This document shows positions 46,947 to 55,211 of a stretch of DNA of 64,000 bases, piece by piece; position 1 is the stretch's first letter, and each line of letters starts with the position of its first letter. This DNA is from Parahalioglobus pacificus (GTDB lineage Bacteria; Pseudomonadota; Gammaproteobacteria; Pseudomonadales; Halieaceae), in contig NZ_BMYM01000002.1 in the NCBI RefSeq assembly GCF_014652275.1, positions 434,001-498,000 of the forward strand, given 5' to 3'. The notes under the pieces were generated by a model. That model ran no database searches. It saw nothing but the letters and a program-made list of their open reading frames with translations, and had not been told where the DNA came from. A program made the position numbers and the translations under genes.

Positions 46947-48476
46947 ATGCCCCAGTCCTACATAAAACGTATTCTCGACGCTCGCGTGTACGATGTGGCG
47001 CGGGAGACCCCGGTAGACGAAGCTGGCCTGCTCTCGGCTCGGCTGGGTAATCGCGTCTGGCTTAAGCGCGAAGATCTGCAGCCGGTGTTTTCCTTCAAGC
47101 TGCGCGGTGCCTACAACAAGATGCAGCGATTGACCGAGGAGCAGCGTCAACGCGGGGTTGTTGCTGCCTCTGCCGGTAACCATGCTCAGGGTCTTGCCAT
47201 GGCCGCACAGCGCATGGGGGTAAAGGCTACTATCGTGATGCCTCGCACTACGCCACAGATAAAGGTGGATGCAGTGCGCGGGCGTGGTGCCCGCGTTGTC
47301 CTCCACGGTGACTCTTTCGACGAGGCAGCGGTGCATGCGCAGGTACTGGTGAGCGAGAAACAGATGACCTTCGTGCACCCCTTCGACGATCCCGATGTGA
47401 TTGCCGGACAGGGGACCGTTGGCATGGAGATTGTCCGTCAGCACCAGCAACCTCTGGATGTGCTGTTTGTACCCGTAGGCGGCGGCGGCCTGCTAGCAGG
47501 TGTGGCGGCCTATGTGCGCTATGTATGGCCGAAAACAAAGATCATCGGTGTGGAGCCTGAAGACGCAGCTTGCCTCAAGTTAGCCCTTGAAAAAGGCCGG
47601 CGTGCAACGCTGCCGGAAGTGGGCCTGTTTGCCGACGGCTGTGCCGTGGCCCAGGTGGGCAAAGAGACCTTCCGCGTCATTCGTGAAACAGTGGACGAGG
47701 TGATAACCGCGAGCACCGATGAAATGTGTGCCGCGATCAAGGATATCTTCGAGGATACCCGTGGCATCGCCGAGCCAGCGGGGGCGCTGGCACTGGCCGG
47801 ACTGAAGAAGTACGTGGAGCGCACCGGTGCGCGTGACCAGCATATGCTGGCCATCCTGAGTGGCGCCAACACCAACTTCGACCGCCTGCGCTACATCTCG
47901 GAGCGTACCGAGATTGGTGAAAAGCGTGAAGCGGTCATCAGTGTCACTATCCCGGAAACGCCGGGGAGCTTTCGCAAGTTCTGCAGTGCGTTGGGCCGAC
48001 GCAATATCACTGAGTTCAATTATCGCTACACCGATGATGCCATCGCGAGAGTGTTTGTTGGCCTGACCGTCTCACCGGGTGGCGATGACCTACCCGAGTT
48101 GCTGGCAGAGCTTGAGGCTCGAGGCTACGAGACCGAAGACCTTACGGATAACGAGCTGGCGAAGGTGCACATTCGCTACATGGTGGGCGGTCGTGCGCCC
48201 GATCATATTGAAGACGAGGCGGTATATCGGGTTGAGTTCCCGGAGAGACCCGGAGCCTTGCTCAAGTTTTTGTCGGGCCTCGGCCAGCGCTGGAATATTT
48301 CCATGTTCCACTACCGCAACCATGGTGCGGCCTATGGCCGTATTCTGGTTGGTGTTCAGGTGCCCGCAAAGGACCGTCGAGCGTTCGCCAAGGTGCTGGA
48401 TGAGGTCGGCTATCGCTACTGGGATGAGTCGGAAAACCGCGCCTATCTGCTCTATTTGGGTCAGCCAGAGGCTTAA
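46947..48476 (+). CDS. ilvA: IlvA, biosynthetic threonine ammonia-lyase
   Basis: PLP enzyme converting threonine to 2-oxobutyrate for isoleucine synthesis. 509 aa with the full regulatory part. The PLP lysine is in [11 protein letters not shown], the phosphate-binding loop is [12 protein letters not shown], and SAGNHAQG is conserved. From about residue 330 there are two ACT-like domains ([13 protein letters not shown] and [13 protein letters not shown]), the site of isoleucine feedback in this family. Confidence 0.96.
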   Translation: MPQSYIKRILDARVYDVARETPVDEAGLLSARLGNRVWLKREDLQPVFSFKLRGAYNKMQRLTEEQRQRGVVAASAGNHAQGLAMAAQRMGVKATIVMPRTTPQIKVDAVRGRGARVVLHGDSFDEAAVHAQVLVSEKQMTFVHPFDDPDVIAGQGTVGMEIVRQHQQPLDVLFVPVGGGGLLAGVAAYVRYVWPKTKIIGVEPEDAACLKLALEKGRRATLPEVGLFADGCAVAQVGKETFRVIRETVDEVITASTDEMCAAIKDIFEDTRGIAEPAGALALAGLKKYVERTGARDQHMLAILSGANTNFDRLRYISERTEIGEKREAVISVTIPETPGSFRKFCSALGRRNITEFNYRYTDDAIARVFVGLTVSPGGDDLPELLAELEARGYETEDLTDNELAKVHIRYMVGGRAPDHIEDEAVYRVEFPERPGALLKFLSGLGQRWNISMFHYRNHGAAYGRILVGVQVPAKDRRAFAKVLDEVGYRYWDESENRAYLLYLGQPEA

Positions 48477-48669
48477 CCCCCAAAAATCTACAGATTCCAG
48501 TGTCTATGGGGTTCTCAGGGGTGAACCGCTGGGGTAGACTTCTCCGCGTTTGTGAAATAATTACAAAATAGTGTGTATCGACAAAAACGCGCCCGCGGTT
48601 TTTGACGAACTGGGAGAAAGTGCCACAGAGCACTGCCCCGTAGGGACATAGCTTAAAGCGAGAGTAATA
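48477..48669. other. Gap between ilvA and the small membrane-peptide gene
   Basis: 193 bp without a gene. It contains an AT-rich inverted repeat (TTTGT at 49-53 and ACAAA at 63-67 of the 48500 block, i.e. 48549-48567) that could be part of a promoter or operator. No intrinsic terminator with a T-run is seen after ilvA. Confidence 0.4.
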
Positions 48670-48816
48670 GTGAAACGTAAACCAGATGCACTATTGGTGC
48701 TGCTGGCCGTATTTGGAATCGGCGTAGTCATCACACTTCTGACACCCATGGTGTCTAGCGATTCGGTAGCGGCACCCGCCTCGGCTCTGCAGGCCGGCGT
48801 AATCATCACCGACTGA
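48670..48816 (+). CDS. Small single-pass membrane peptide, 48 aa
   Basis: GTG start at 48670 behind a weak GCGAGAG leader, stop TGA 48814-48816. The product begins VKRKPDALLVLLAVFGIGVV, giving a basic N-terminus then one hydrophobic helix (about residues 8-26) and a short Ser/Ala-rich periplasmic tail. The KRKPDxL-hydrophobic layout resembles small conserved membrane peptides of pseudomonads (from memory, not searched). The codon use is consistent with coding. The function is unknown. Confidence 0.6.
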   Translation: MKRKPDALLVLLAVFGIGVVITLLTPMVSSDSVAAPASALQAGVIITD

Positions 48817-48860
48817 CACTCGGCAGAGCAGCCATCAGGCTGCCCTTCAGAGCTCCACAT

Positions 48861-49634
48861 CTATCGCCGCCAGAGTGCGGGGATCACCGCGGGTACACGT
48901 TGCTTGTAGTCCCGGTATGTGTCGCCGAATTCGCGCACCAGATCCCGCTCCTCCAGGGCAAGGCCCACTGCCACATAAGCCAGCATACCCAGCGCGAGCA
49001 TGGCCCTGCTCAGCGACATATCCGGTGTCGCCAGCATTGAGACCACGACGCCTGTCTGAATGGGGTGGCGAACCAGTTGGTAAAACATCGGCGTGCGGAA
49101 CACCTTCATGCCCGAATCCGGGTCGCTCACCTTGAATACCTGCTGCAGTCCAAACAGGTGGAGGTGGTTGAGCATAAAGGTGGCAGCGAGCGAGATGACC
49201 CAGCCCAGATAATAGGTTCCTGTGAGGATGCCGCGCAGAACGGGTTGCTCGACCGACCATAGCTGGCCGCTCATGGGTTGCCAAAACTGCACCAGCATCA
49301 GCAGCACCACGCCTGTTGCCAGGCAATAGGTCGCTCGTTCCCAACTTGTCGGCAGCAGCCGGGACAGCGCCAGCTTGAATGCAGGTCTGGCCATAATGCT
49401 GTGCTGCAATGCGAACAGCGCAAGCAGTAGCAGATTAACCAGAACGGGATGCTCGGATGGCGGGCCGTTCAGGTTGTCGATGTTGAGACTGGGGTAACCG
49501 AGCAGACCAACGTGGTTGATGGCAAACAGAATAAATAGCACAAACATCGCCATCGAAAACGCGTAACTGGCGGTGCCGTAGACCATGCCCAGGCCGCGAA
49601 TCAGCAGGCGTGTGGCGTGAGACAGGAAGGACAT
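48861..49634 (-). CDS. NnrU/isoprenylcysteine methyltransferase-like membrane protein, MddA-like
   Basis: 257-aa polytopic membrane protein with about six helices. LFALQHSIMARPAF, FMLNHLHLFGLQQVF, FRTPMFYQLVRHPIQTG and ALEERDLVREFGDTYRDYKQRVP match MddA-type methanethiol S-methyltransferases, which use SAM to make dimethyl sulfide. General NnrU-family membership is surer than the substrate. AAGGAG lies before ATG 49634. It is divergent from the HxlR regulator, which probably controls it. Confidence 0.68.
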   Translation of the reverse strand: MSFLSHATRLLIRGLGMVYGTASYAFSMAMFVLFILFAINHVGLLGYPSLNIDNLNGPPSEHPVLVNLLLLALFALQHSIMARPAFKLALSRLLPTSWERATYCLATGVVLLMLVQFWQPMSGQLWSVEQPVLRGILTGTYYLGWVISLAATFMLNHLHLFGLQQVFKVSDPDSGMKVFRTPMFYQLVRHPIQTGVVVSMLATPDMSLSRAMLALGMLAYVAVGLALEERDLVREFGDTYRDYKQRVPAVIPALWRR

Positions 49635-49724
49635 GTCGATACTCCTTATGTTGAGTAGACGGCGCGGGCTGAGCCTCGCGCATTGGTTGAGATTTAATGT
49701 AGTCTGCCGTCAAACCACCTTCTA

Positions 49725-49765
49725 CTATGTGATCCGTAGTAACGCGCTATGTATTCCGTAGTAAC
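49725..49765. promoter_or_regulatory. Two 19-bp direct repeats, probable HxlR operator
   Basis: Copies at 49725-49743 and 49747-49765 start CTATGT and end CCGTAGTAAC, match at 17 of 19 positions and are offset by 22 bp (about two helical turns). TACTA (49723-49727) and TAGTA (49737-49741) also form an inverted repeat. The second copy touches the GGAG ribosome-binding site of the HxlR gene, so binding would block it. Confidence 0.65.
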
Positions 49766-49777
49766 CGGAGAATTCTG

Positions 49778-50464
49778 ATGAGTAGCCCCGGAAGCCTGTG
49801 TCCGACTGTGAAAGCCTCCGAAATTCTCGGTGATAAATGGACACTGCTGCTATTGCGTGAGCTTTTTTTCGGGTCCACGCGCTATGCCGAGTTTCAGCGG
49901 GCCCTGCCGCGTATTTCCCCGTCGGTGCTGAGCGCACGACTGAAGAAAATGGAGCAGGACGGTTTGGTTGTGCATCAGAAAGCCGCCGGGCAGCAACGGG
50001 GCGATTACCGCCTCACTGCTGCAGCGAAGGAGTTGGCGCCCATTGTTGATTCCCTAGCACGCTGGGGTTTGCGATGGGCTAGGGATCAACTGTGTGATGC
50101 TGATTTGGATGCGGGGACCCTGATGTGGGATCTTCATCGGGCGCTGGACAGTGCCACACTGCCAGACGGGCGAAATACCCTGTGCTTCATTGTTTCAGGC
50201 GCCGACACCAGCCAGTGGTGGCTGGTGATTGAGGGAAGCTCCGTTGATTTATGTAATGAGGATCCGGGGTTTGATGTTGACGTTTATCTCACGGCTTCCC
50301 TGGCTGTGTTTGCCGGGCTTTTTCTCGGGGATCTGCCCGTAGAGAAGGCAGTGAACAATGGTGAAATAAGCGTGACCGGCGCTGCCGCCCTGCAGCGATC
50401 AGTGAGTCGCTGGTTTCCTGTGTCCAGCTACGCAGAGGTTAGGCCCCAGTCTCGGAGCGCTTAA
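49778..50464 (+). CDS. HxlR-family regulator with C-terminal SCP2-like domain
   Basis: 228-aa protein, about twice the length of a plain HxlR regulator. Residues 1-100 are the winged helix (CPTVKASEILGDKWTLLLLRELFFGSTRYAEF and SPSVLSARLKKMEQDGLV). Residues 110-228 resemble a small SCP2-type hydrophobic-ligand domain (DPGFDVDVYLTASLAVFAGLFLGD, then NGEISVTGAAAL). A lipid or small hydrophobic effector is inferred. GGAG precedes the ATG. It is divergent from the MddA-like gene. Confidence 0.85.
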   Translation: MSSPGSLCPTVKASEILGDKWTLLLLRELFFGSTRYAEFQRALPRISPSVLSARLKKMEQDGLVVHQKAAGQQRGDYRLTAAAKELAPIVDSLARWGLRWARDQLCDADLDAGTLMWDLHRALDSATLPDGRNTLCFIVSGADTSQWWLVIEGSSVDLCNEDPGFDVDVYLTASLAVFAGLFLGDLPVEKAVNNGEISVTGAAALQRSVSRWFPVSSYAEVRPQSRSA

Positions 50465-50490
50465 GCATTACTGCGGCTGGTGCTCACGCG

Positions 50491-51066
50491 CTAGTCGCAG
50501 GCGATCAGGGTTTGTTCCGTGAGAATGTAGTTCATGGAAACATCCCAGGCTTCCGGGGACAGGGTGTCGCATTCCTGACAGGCGTAGCCAACGCCAACAA
50601 GCGTTGTGTCGCTAATGGCTGCCAGCGCCCTGTCGTAGTAACCCCCGCCCATGCCCAGACGCACCCCCCTACGGTTCCAGCCCAGCAGCGGTACCAGAAT
50701 ACAGTCCAGTGCCTCGGCGAGAACAGGCCCGCCGGCGGCGGGCTCGGGAATACCGAATCGGTTGGGTCGCAGCTCGCTGCCCGCCGGCCAGGCCTTGAAA
50801 CACAGGGCGTGATTGTCGCCAACAACGGGTAAAAACAGTGTCTTTCCAGCGTCGCGCGCCGCGTCTGCCACGGCCAGCGGGCTGATTTCGGCATTGTGTG
50901 GCAGGTACAGAGCTATGCGAGTGGCGTCCGGCCACAGAGCACTGCCGACCAAATGCCTTGCTATGGCCTCGCAGGCCTGTCGTTGCTGGCTATCAGAGAC
51001 ACCCGCACGCCGTTGTTTCAATTGCGTGCGCAAAGCGGACTTGTCGGTGTCTGGCGGCGTCTGCAT
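50491..51066 (-). CDS. 5-formyltetrahydrofolate cyclo-ligase (YgfA)
   Basis: 191-aa 5-FCL that converts 5-formyl-THF to methenyl-THF with ATP. KSALRTQLKQRRAG starts the family fold; the C-terminal signature is LGMGGGYYDRAL, preceded by VPLLGWNRRGVR. It lies just downstream of 6S RNA on the same strand, the conserved zapA-ssrS-ygfA order, and is probably made from the longer 6S precursor. Confidence 0.94.
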   Translation of the reverse strand: MQTPPDTDKSALRTQLKQRRAGVSDSQQRQACEAIARHLVGSALWPDATRIALYLPHNAEISPLAVADAARDAGKTLFLPVVGDNHALCFKAWPAGSELRPNRFGIPEPAAGGPVLAEALDCILVPLLGWNRRGVRLGMGGGYYDRALAAISDTTLVGVGYACQECDTLSPEAWDVSMNYILTEQTLIACD

Positions 51067-51071
51067 AAGAA

Positions 51072-51257
51072 AAAGAGGGATTCCCGGTATACCGCTGGCA
51101 GTACTGGCCTTGAACCCGATGGCTCAAGGTGGAGGCCTCCGCTTTGCATCAGGCTTCCCGGCTATACCGGACTTGCACAACAGCAAAGGCTGGCAGCCCC
51201 CTGGTACAACTTTATCGGCTCGAGGACTGACTGCCTGGCGCATACACCAGGGATCCA
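51072..51257 (-). ncRNA. ssrS: 6S RNA
   Basis: About 186-nt RNA that binds and inhibits sigma-70 RNA polymerase in stationary phase. It lies between zapA and the 5-FCL gene, the conserved ssrS site. The 5' segment (GGATCCCTGGTGTATG) and the 3' segment (GGTATACCGGGAATCCC) form the closing stem with G-U pairs. The internal CCTTGA...TTCAAGG hairpin, GTCCGGTATAGCCGGGAAGC and a U-run after the stem match pseudomonad-type 6S. The ends are approximate. Confidence 0.87.
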
Positions 51258-51263
51258 GCGTCT

Positions 51264-51269
51264 ATTATA
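51264..51269 (-). promoter_or_regulatory. -10 element of the 6S RNA promoter
   Basis: Perfect TATAAT on the minus strand, 7-9 bp before the proposed 6S 5' end. No strong -35 hexamer is seen at the 16-18 bp distance. Confidence 0.65.
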
Positions 51270-51320
51270 GCGTTACATGGATGGGGTTCCGAGCCCAACG
51301 CGGGCAGGGCGGTGTTTTGC

Positions 51321-51641
51321 CTAGCTGATTTCGAGCTGGCGCAGCTGATAAAGCGCCTCGTCGACCTTGCGGTGAAGATCCCGTAGCGGCCGCTCGGTCC
51401 CCTCTACGGGCACTTCTAGCGGCTCGCTGTCTGCAGCGTGCAATAGCTCATAGCTAATGTTCAGTGCCGCCATTACTGCGATTCGCTCCAAGCCGATGAC
51501 CTTGCCGGTTTCCCGAATGGAGCGCATCTGCTTGTCCAGATACTTGGCCGATACGATGAGGTCGGCTTCCTGATCTTCGGGGCAGGCCACCTGATACTCT
51601 TTGTCGAGGATCTTTACCGTGATGGTGTTGCTCTGGCTCAT
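51321..51641 (-). CDS. zapA: ZapA, Z-ring associated protein
   Basis: 106-aa FtsZ-bundling division protein, start ATG 51641 (MSQSNTITVKILDKEYQV); a much longer frame is spurious. The N-terminal strand domain with CPEDQEADLIVSAKYLDKQM is followed by a coiled-coil C-terminus. The ATG overlaps the stop of the upstream ZapB-like gene by 4 bp (ATGA). Confidence 0.93.
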   Translation of the reverse strand: MSQSNTITVKILDKEYQVACPEDQEADLIVSAKYLDKQMRSIRETGKVIGLERIAVMAALNISYELLHAADSEPLEVPVEGTERPLRDLHRKVDEALYQLRQLEIS

Positions 51642-51847
51642 GGGGTCTGCTCCATGGCGCGAAGCCTGTCCAGCACAGCCTCTACGCGGGTTCTTGCCTG
51701 TGCGTTTTGCTCGAGCAGGTCGCGGCGCTCTCGCTGGTAGTTGGCGTTTTCTGCCTTCAGTGTGCGATTTTCGGTATTGAGCTGCTCGCACAAACCGATC
51801 AGTTCGTCGATCTTGCCTTCGAGGATCTTGAGCGGGTTCTCGGCCAT
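51638..51847 (-). CDS. ZapB-like small coiled-coil protein (TIGR02449/DUF904 type)
   Basis: 69-aa protein, almost entirely coiled coil (LEGKIDELIGLCEQLNTENRTLKAENANY). It resembles the small DUF904/TIGR02449 proteins found upstream of zapA. A role with ZapA at the division ring is inferred from the 4-bp overlap with zapA. Confidence 0.86.
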   Translation of the reverse strand: MAENPLKILEGKIDELIGLCEQLNTENRTLKAENANYQRERRDLLEQNAQARTRVEAVLDRLRAMEQTP

Positions 51848-52001
51848 TGCGGTTATACTTGGGTGAGGCGTATAGGCAAACTACTATAGAGCCGGTGCCA
51901 CAGCAGGTCAATGCCATAAAAAGTTAGTGTTTTCAAAGGCCTGCCGCAGTTTCTTGAAGCCATCAGTGTGACGCTGTGGCCTTACAACATGGGAAGTCCA
52001 T

Positions 52002-52601
52002 ATGTTTGATCCGCAGCCCGGTGACTCCGGCGTCTTCGACTTCGAAGAGATAGCAAACGAACTGTTGGAGCAGGGCGAGCGCGTCTCACCGGCGGAGCTA
52101 CACGGCTGTCTGGCGGGCTTGCTGGGTAGCATGGGACAGGTGAGCCCAGAGACGGCGCTGGCGGCCCTTAACCAGGCGTTGAGTCTTGATTTGCACGGTG
52201 AGCTGGCCGAGCGCGTGCAGCAGCTGCACAGCGTGACCGCGGCGGCGGTGATGGACGATGCCTTTGAATTTCACCCCCTGTTGCCCGACGACGATGAAGA
52301 TCTCGCGATCAGAACCGAGTCTCTGGCGGCCTGGTGCCGCGGCTTTCTGGCGGGCTATGCGCAGGGCAAGGTCAGTACGGGCGCAACCGGTGCTGCAGTG
52401 GCGGAAGACAGTGCAGAGGCGCTGAAGGATTTCGCCGCCATTGCCCAAGCCGCACTCGATGATGATCAGGATGAAGAAGAGTCAGAGAATAGCTATGCAG
52501 AGATCGTTGAGTACCTGAGGTTTGCCGCGCTCAACGTCGTGATGGACAGCCTTGCCAGGCGCGAGGATGCCGCCGACGATGACCAGGGGCAGCTGCACTA
52601 G
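52002..52601 (+). CDS. ygfB: UPF0149 family protein YgfB
   Basis: 199-aa acidic protein of the UPF0149/YgfB family. SPAELHGCLAGLL near the N-terminus, then CRGFLAGYAQG, and EIVEYLRFAALNVVMD at the end are typical. In Pseudomonas YgfB affects expression of antibiotic-resistance genes. It starts the ygfB-pepP-ubiH-ubiI unit, divergent from the zap genes. Confidence 0.93.
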   Translation: MFDPQPGDSGVFDFEEIANELLEQGERVSPAELHGCLAGLLGSMGQVSPETALAALNQALSLDLHGELAERVQQLHSVTAAAVMDDAFEFHPLLPDDDEDLAIRTESLAAWCRGFLAGYAQGKVSTGATGAAVAEDSAEALKDFAAIAQAALDDDQDEEESENSYAEIVEYLRFAALNVVMDSLARREDAADDDQGQLH

Positions 52602-52645
52602 GCGCAGTCTTCTCAGCAGATAACCAACAGATCCCTCGCCAACAG

Positions 52646-53962
52646 ATGATGAAAATCAGCAAAACCGAGCATGCCCGTCGTCGCAAGAACCTGATGGCGA
52701 TGATGGAGCCTAACAGCATTGCCATTATTCCCTCGGCCCGGGAGCAGTCGCGCAGTCGCGACACTGACTATCCTTTCCGCCAGGACAGTGACTTCCATTA
52801 TCTGACGGGCTTTAGCGAGCCAGACTCGGTACTCGTGCTGACGCCGGGGCGCCGCCATGGGCAGTATGTGATGTTCTGCCGTGAACGCGACAAGACGCGC
52901 GAGTTGTGGGACGGCTACCGCGCAGGTCCAGAGGGCGCTATTGCTGACCACGGCGCCGACGATGCCTTCCCCATCAACGATATCAACGAGATTCTGCCGG
53001 GACTGATCGAGGGCAGGGAGCGTGTTTATTACTCCATGGGCCGCAGCGCGGGTTTCGACGAGCGCATCATGGCCTGGGTGAACGATATACGCGCGAGGCA
53101 GGGCACCGGCGCCGTGCCCCCCGGAGAGTTCACCGATCTGAATCATATGCTGCATGACATGCGCCTGGTAAAGAGCGCGGCTGAGCTGCGTATTATGCGC
53201 AAGGCGGGCCAGATTACGGCCGCGGCGCACGTCCGCGCCATGCAGTACTGTCAGCCTGGTCGGTACGAGTACCAATTGCAGGCCGAGTTAGAGCATGAGT
53301 TTGCTTCTAATGGCGCTCGTTATCCGGCGTACTCCAGCATCGTGGGCGGGGGTGATAATGCCTGTGTCTTGCATTACGTCAGTAATGAGGACGTGTTGCG
53401 CGACGGTGACCTTGTGCTTATCGACGCCGGCTGTGAATTCCAATGCTATGCCGCAGATGTGACCCGCACCTTTCCGGTGAATGGCCGCTTCAGCAAAGAG
53501 CAGCGCGCCATTTATGACCTGGTTCTTAAGGCTCAGCTCTCCGGAATTGCCAAGATCAAACCTGGCAATCACTGGAACCAATCGCACGATGCTACGGTGA
53601 AAGTCATTACTGAGGGGCTGGTGAAGCTTGGCTTACTAAAAGGGCGCGTGCCGCAATTGATCAAGGACGGTGCTTATCGCGAGTTCTATATGCACAGGGC
53701 TGGGCACTGGCTGGGATTGGATGTCCACGACGTTGGTGATTACCAGGTGGACGACACATGGCGGGCACTGGAGCCCGGCATGGTGATGACCATAGAGCCC
53801 GGCATTTACATTTCGCCGGACAATCGCAAGGTGGCAAAGCGCTGGCGCGGCATCGGCGTACGCATTGAGGACAATGTAGCGGTGACTGCGGATGGCCATG
53901 AGATATTGACTGACGGTGTTCCAAAGAGCGCCGACGACATCGAAGCGTTGATGGTGGCCTAG
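52646..53962 (+). CDS. pepP: PepP, Xaa-Pro aminopeptidase P
   Basis: Dinuclear metal (M24) peptidase removing N-terminal residues before proline. 438 aa. The N-terminal creatinase-like domain ends near residue 170. Metal ligands appear in LIDAGCEFQCYAADVTRTFPV (two Asp), HRAGHWLGLDVHDVG (His) and the two Glu motifs TIEPGIY and GIGVRIEDN. Two ATGs in tandem (52646, 52649) can both serve. It lies 44 bp after ygfB and 1 bp before ubiH. Confidence 0.95.
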   Translation: MMKISKTEHARRRKNLMAMMEPNSIAIIPSAREQSRSRDTDYPFRQDSDFHYLTGFSEPDSVLVLTPGRRHGQYVMFCRERDKTRELWDGYRAGPEGAIADHGADDAFPINDINEILPGLIEGRERVYYSMGRSAGFDERIMAWVNDIRARQGTGAVPPGEFTDLNHMLHDMRLVKSAAELRIMRKAGQITAAAHVRAMQYCQPGRYEYQLQAELEHEFASNGARYPAYSSIVGGGDNACVLHYVSNEDVLRDGDLVLIDAGCEFQCYAADVTRTFPVNGRFSKEQRAIYDLVLKAQLSGIAKIKPGNHWNQSHDATVKVITEGLVKLGLLKGRVPQLIKDGAYREFYMHRAGHWLGLDVHDVGDYQVDDTWRALEPGMVMTIEPGIYISPDNRKVAKRWRGIGVRIEDNVAVTADGHEILTDGVPKSADDIEALMVA

Positions 53963-53963
53963 G

Positions 53964-55211
53964 GTGATGGGGGAGCAGCGCAATGTGGTTATTGCCGGCG
54001 GAGGCATGGTCGGTATCAGTTTGGCGCTTGTCCTTGCCAACCAACTGCCCGATACAACGCGCATTACCCTGGTCGAAAGTGTTCCCCTGCCCAGCTCCGG
54101 GGACAAGGCACCCACCTACCACCCCTCGTTTGATGCGAGATCTACCGCGCTGAGCTTTAGTTCTCGCCGTATCTACGAGGCACTGGGTATCTGGGAAGGG
54201 TTGGCCCAGTGGGCCTGCCCCATCAACACCATTCACGTGTCCAATCGTGGACGCTTCGGCAGCACTGTGTTGCAGGCGAGTGAGTATGATTGGCCTGCGT
54301 TGGGTTACGTGGTAGAGAACGCCTGGCTGGGGCGTTACCTGCTTCACGCATTGCAGCAGCAGGGGCGGGTTGAGCTGCTGTCGCCGGCCAGCGTCACAGC
54401 CGCTGAGGCTGATGGCAAAGGCATGCGGTTGGTGCTGTCACACCCTGAACTGACCGAGCTCCATACCGATTTACTGGTGGTTGCCGATGGCGCGGGCTCG
54501 CCGCTGCGCGAGTCGTTGGGGGTAATTGCCAGTGAGAAGCCCTATGGACAGCACGCACTGGTGGCAAACATTGCCTTTGCCCAGGCTCATTCGGGTTGTG
54601 CGTTTGAGCGCTTTACAGATCAGGGACCGCTGGCGCTGCTACCCCTGCTATCCGCTGCGGGAGCAGAGCACCGTGCCGGGTTGGTATGGACCCTTCCGCC
54701 GGCGCGCGCGAAGACCCTGTGCGAGGCCAGCGATGCGGAATTCCTGGAGGCTTTGCAAGAGCGCTTTGGCTATCGCCTCGGTCGCCTGCGACAGGTAGGG
54801 GAGCGCCATGCCTATCCGCTGGCCTTGCTGCGCGCCGGCGAACAGGTGCGCCAGGGTGTGGTCATCATGGGTAATGCGGCCCACTCACTGCACCCGGTGG
54901 CTGGCCAGGGATTTAATCTTGCGCTGCGAGATATCGCCGCCCTCACAGAGACCGTGGCAGCTGCGTTGTCTGCCGGGAAGGAATTGGGTGATCTAACAGC
55001 ATTGCAGCGCTACGAATCTGCACAGGCGCAAGATCAGGAACAAACTATTCAGTTCAGCGACCTTGTGCCGCAAGTGTTTATGAACAGTGATCCATTGCTG
55101 GGGCTCACTCGCGATATGGCGCTATCGGGGCTGGATGTGCTGGCGCCGCTGAAGCATCAGTTCGTGCGCCATGCGGCTGGGATTGCTGCGATGGGGGGCA
55201 GTGGTGGCTGA
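53964..55211 (+). CDS. ubiH: UbiH, ubiquinone biosynthesis FAD monooxygenase
   Basis: 415-aa class A flavin hydroxylase of ubiquinone synthesis. The N-terminal dinucleotide fold VVIAGGGMVGISLALVLAN, DARSTALSFSSRRIYEALGIW, the DG motif in VVADGAGSPLRE, and GNAAHSLHPVAGQGFNLALRD are visible. It is the first of two paralogues; assignment as UbiH rather than UbiI follows gene order and is the less certain point. It overlaps ubiI at its 3' end. Confidence 0.9.
   Translation: MMGEQRNVVIAGGGMVGISLALVLANQLPDTTRITLVESVPLPSSGDKAPTYHPSFDARSTALSFSSRRIYEALGIWEGLAQWACPINTIHVSNRGRFGSTVLQASEYDWPALGYVVENAWLGRYLLHALQQQGRVELLSPASVTAAEADGKGMRLVLSHPELTELHTDLLVVADGAGSPLRESLGVIASEKPYGQHALVANIAFAQAHSGCAFERFTDQGPLALLPLLSAAGAEHRAGLVWTLPPARAKTLCEASDAEFLEALQERFGYRLGRLRQVGERHAYPLALLRAGEQVRQGVVIMGNAAHSLHPVAGQGFNLALRDIAALTETVAAALSAGKELGDLTALQRYESAQAQDQEQTIQFSDLVPQVFMNSDPLLGLTRDMALSGLDVLAPLKHQFVRHAAGIAAMGGSGG

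Noticed and set aside
46800-47450. Long in-frame upstream extension of rpiA (to 441 aa)
   Set aside because: The extension is antisense to ilvA, whereas RpiA normally starts at the MNQQEMKQ position and is about 220 aa.
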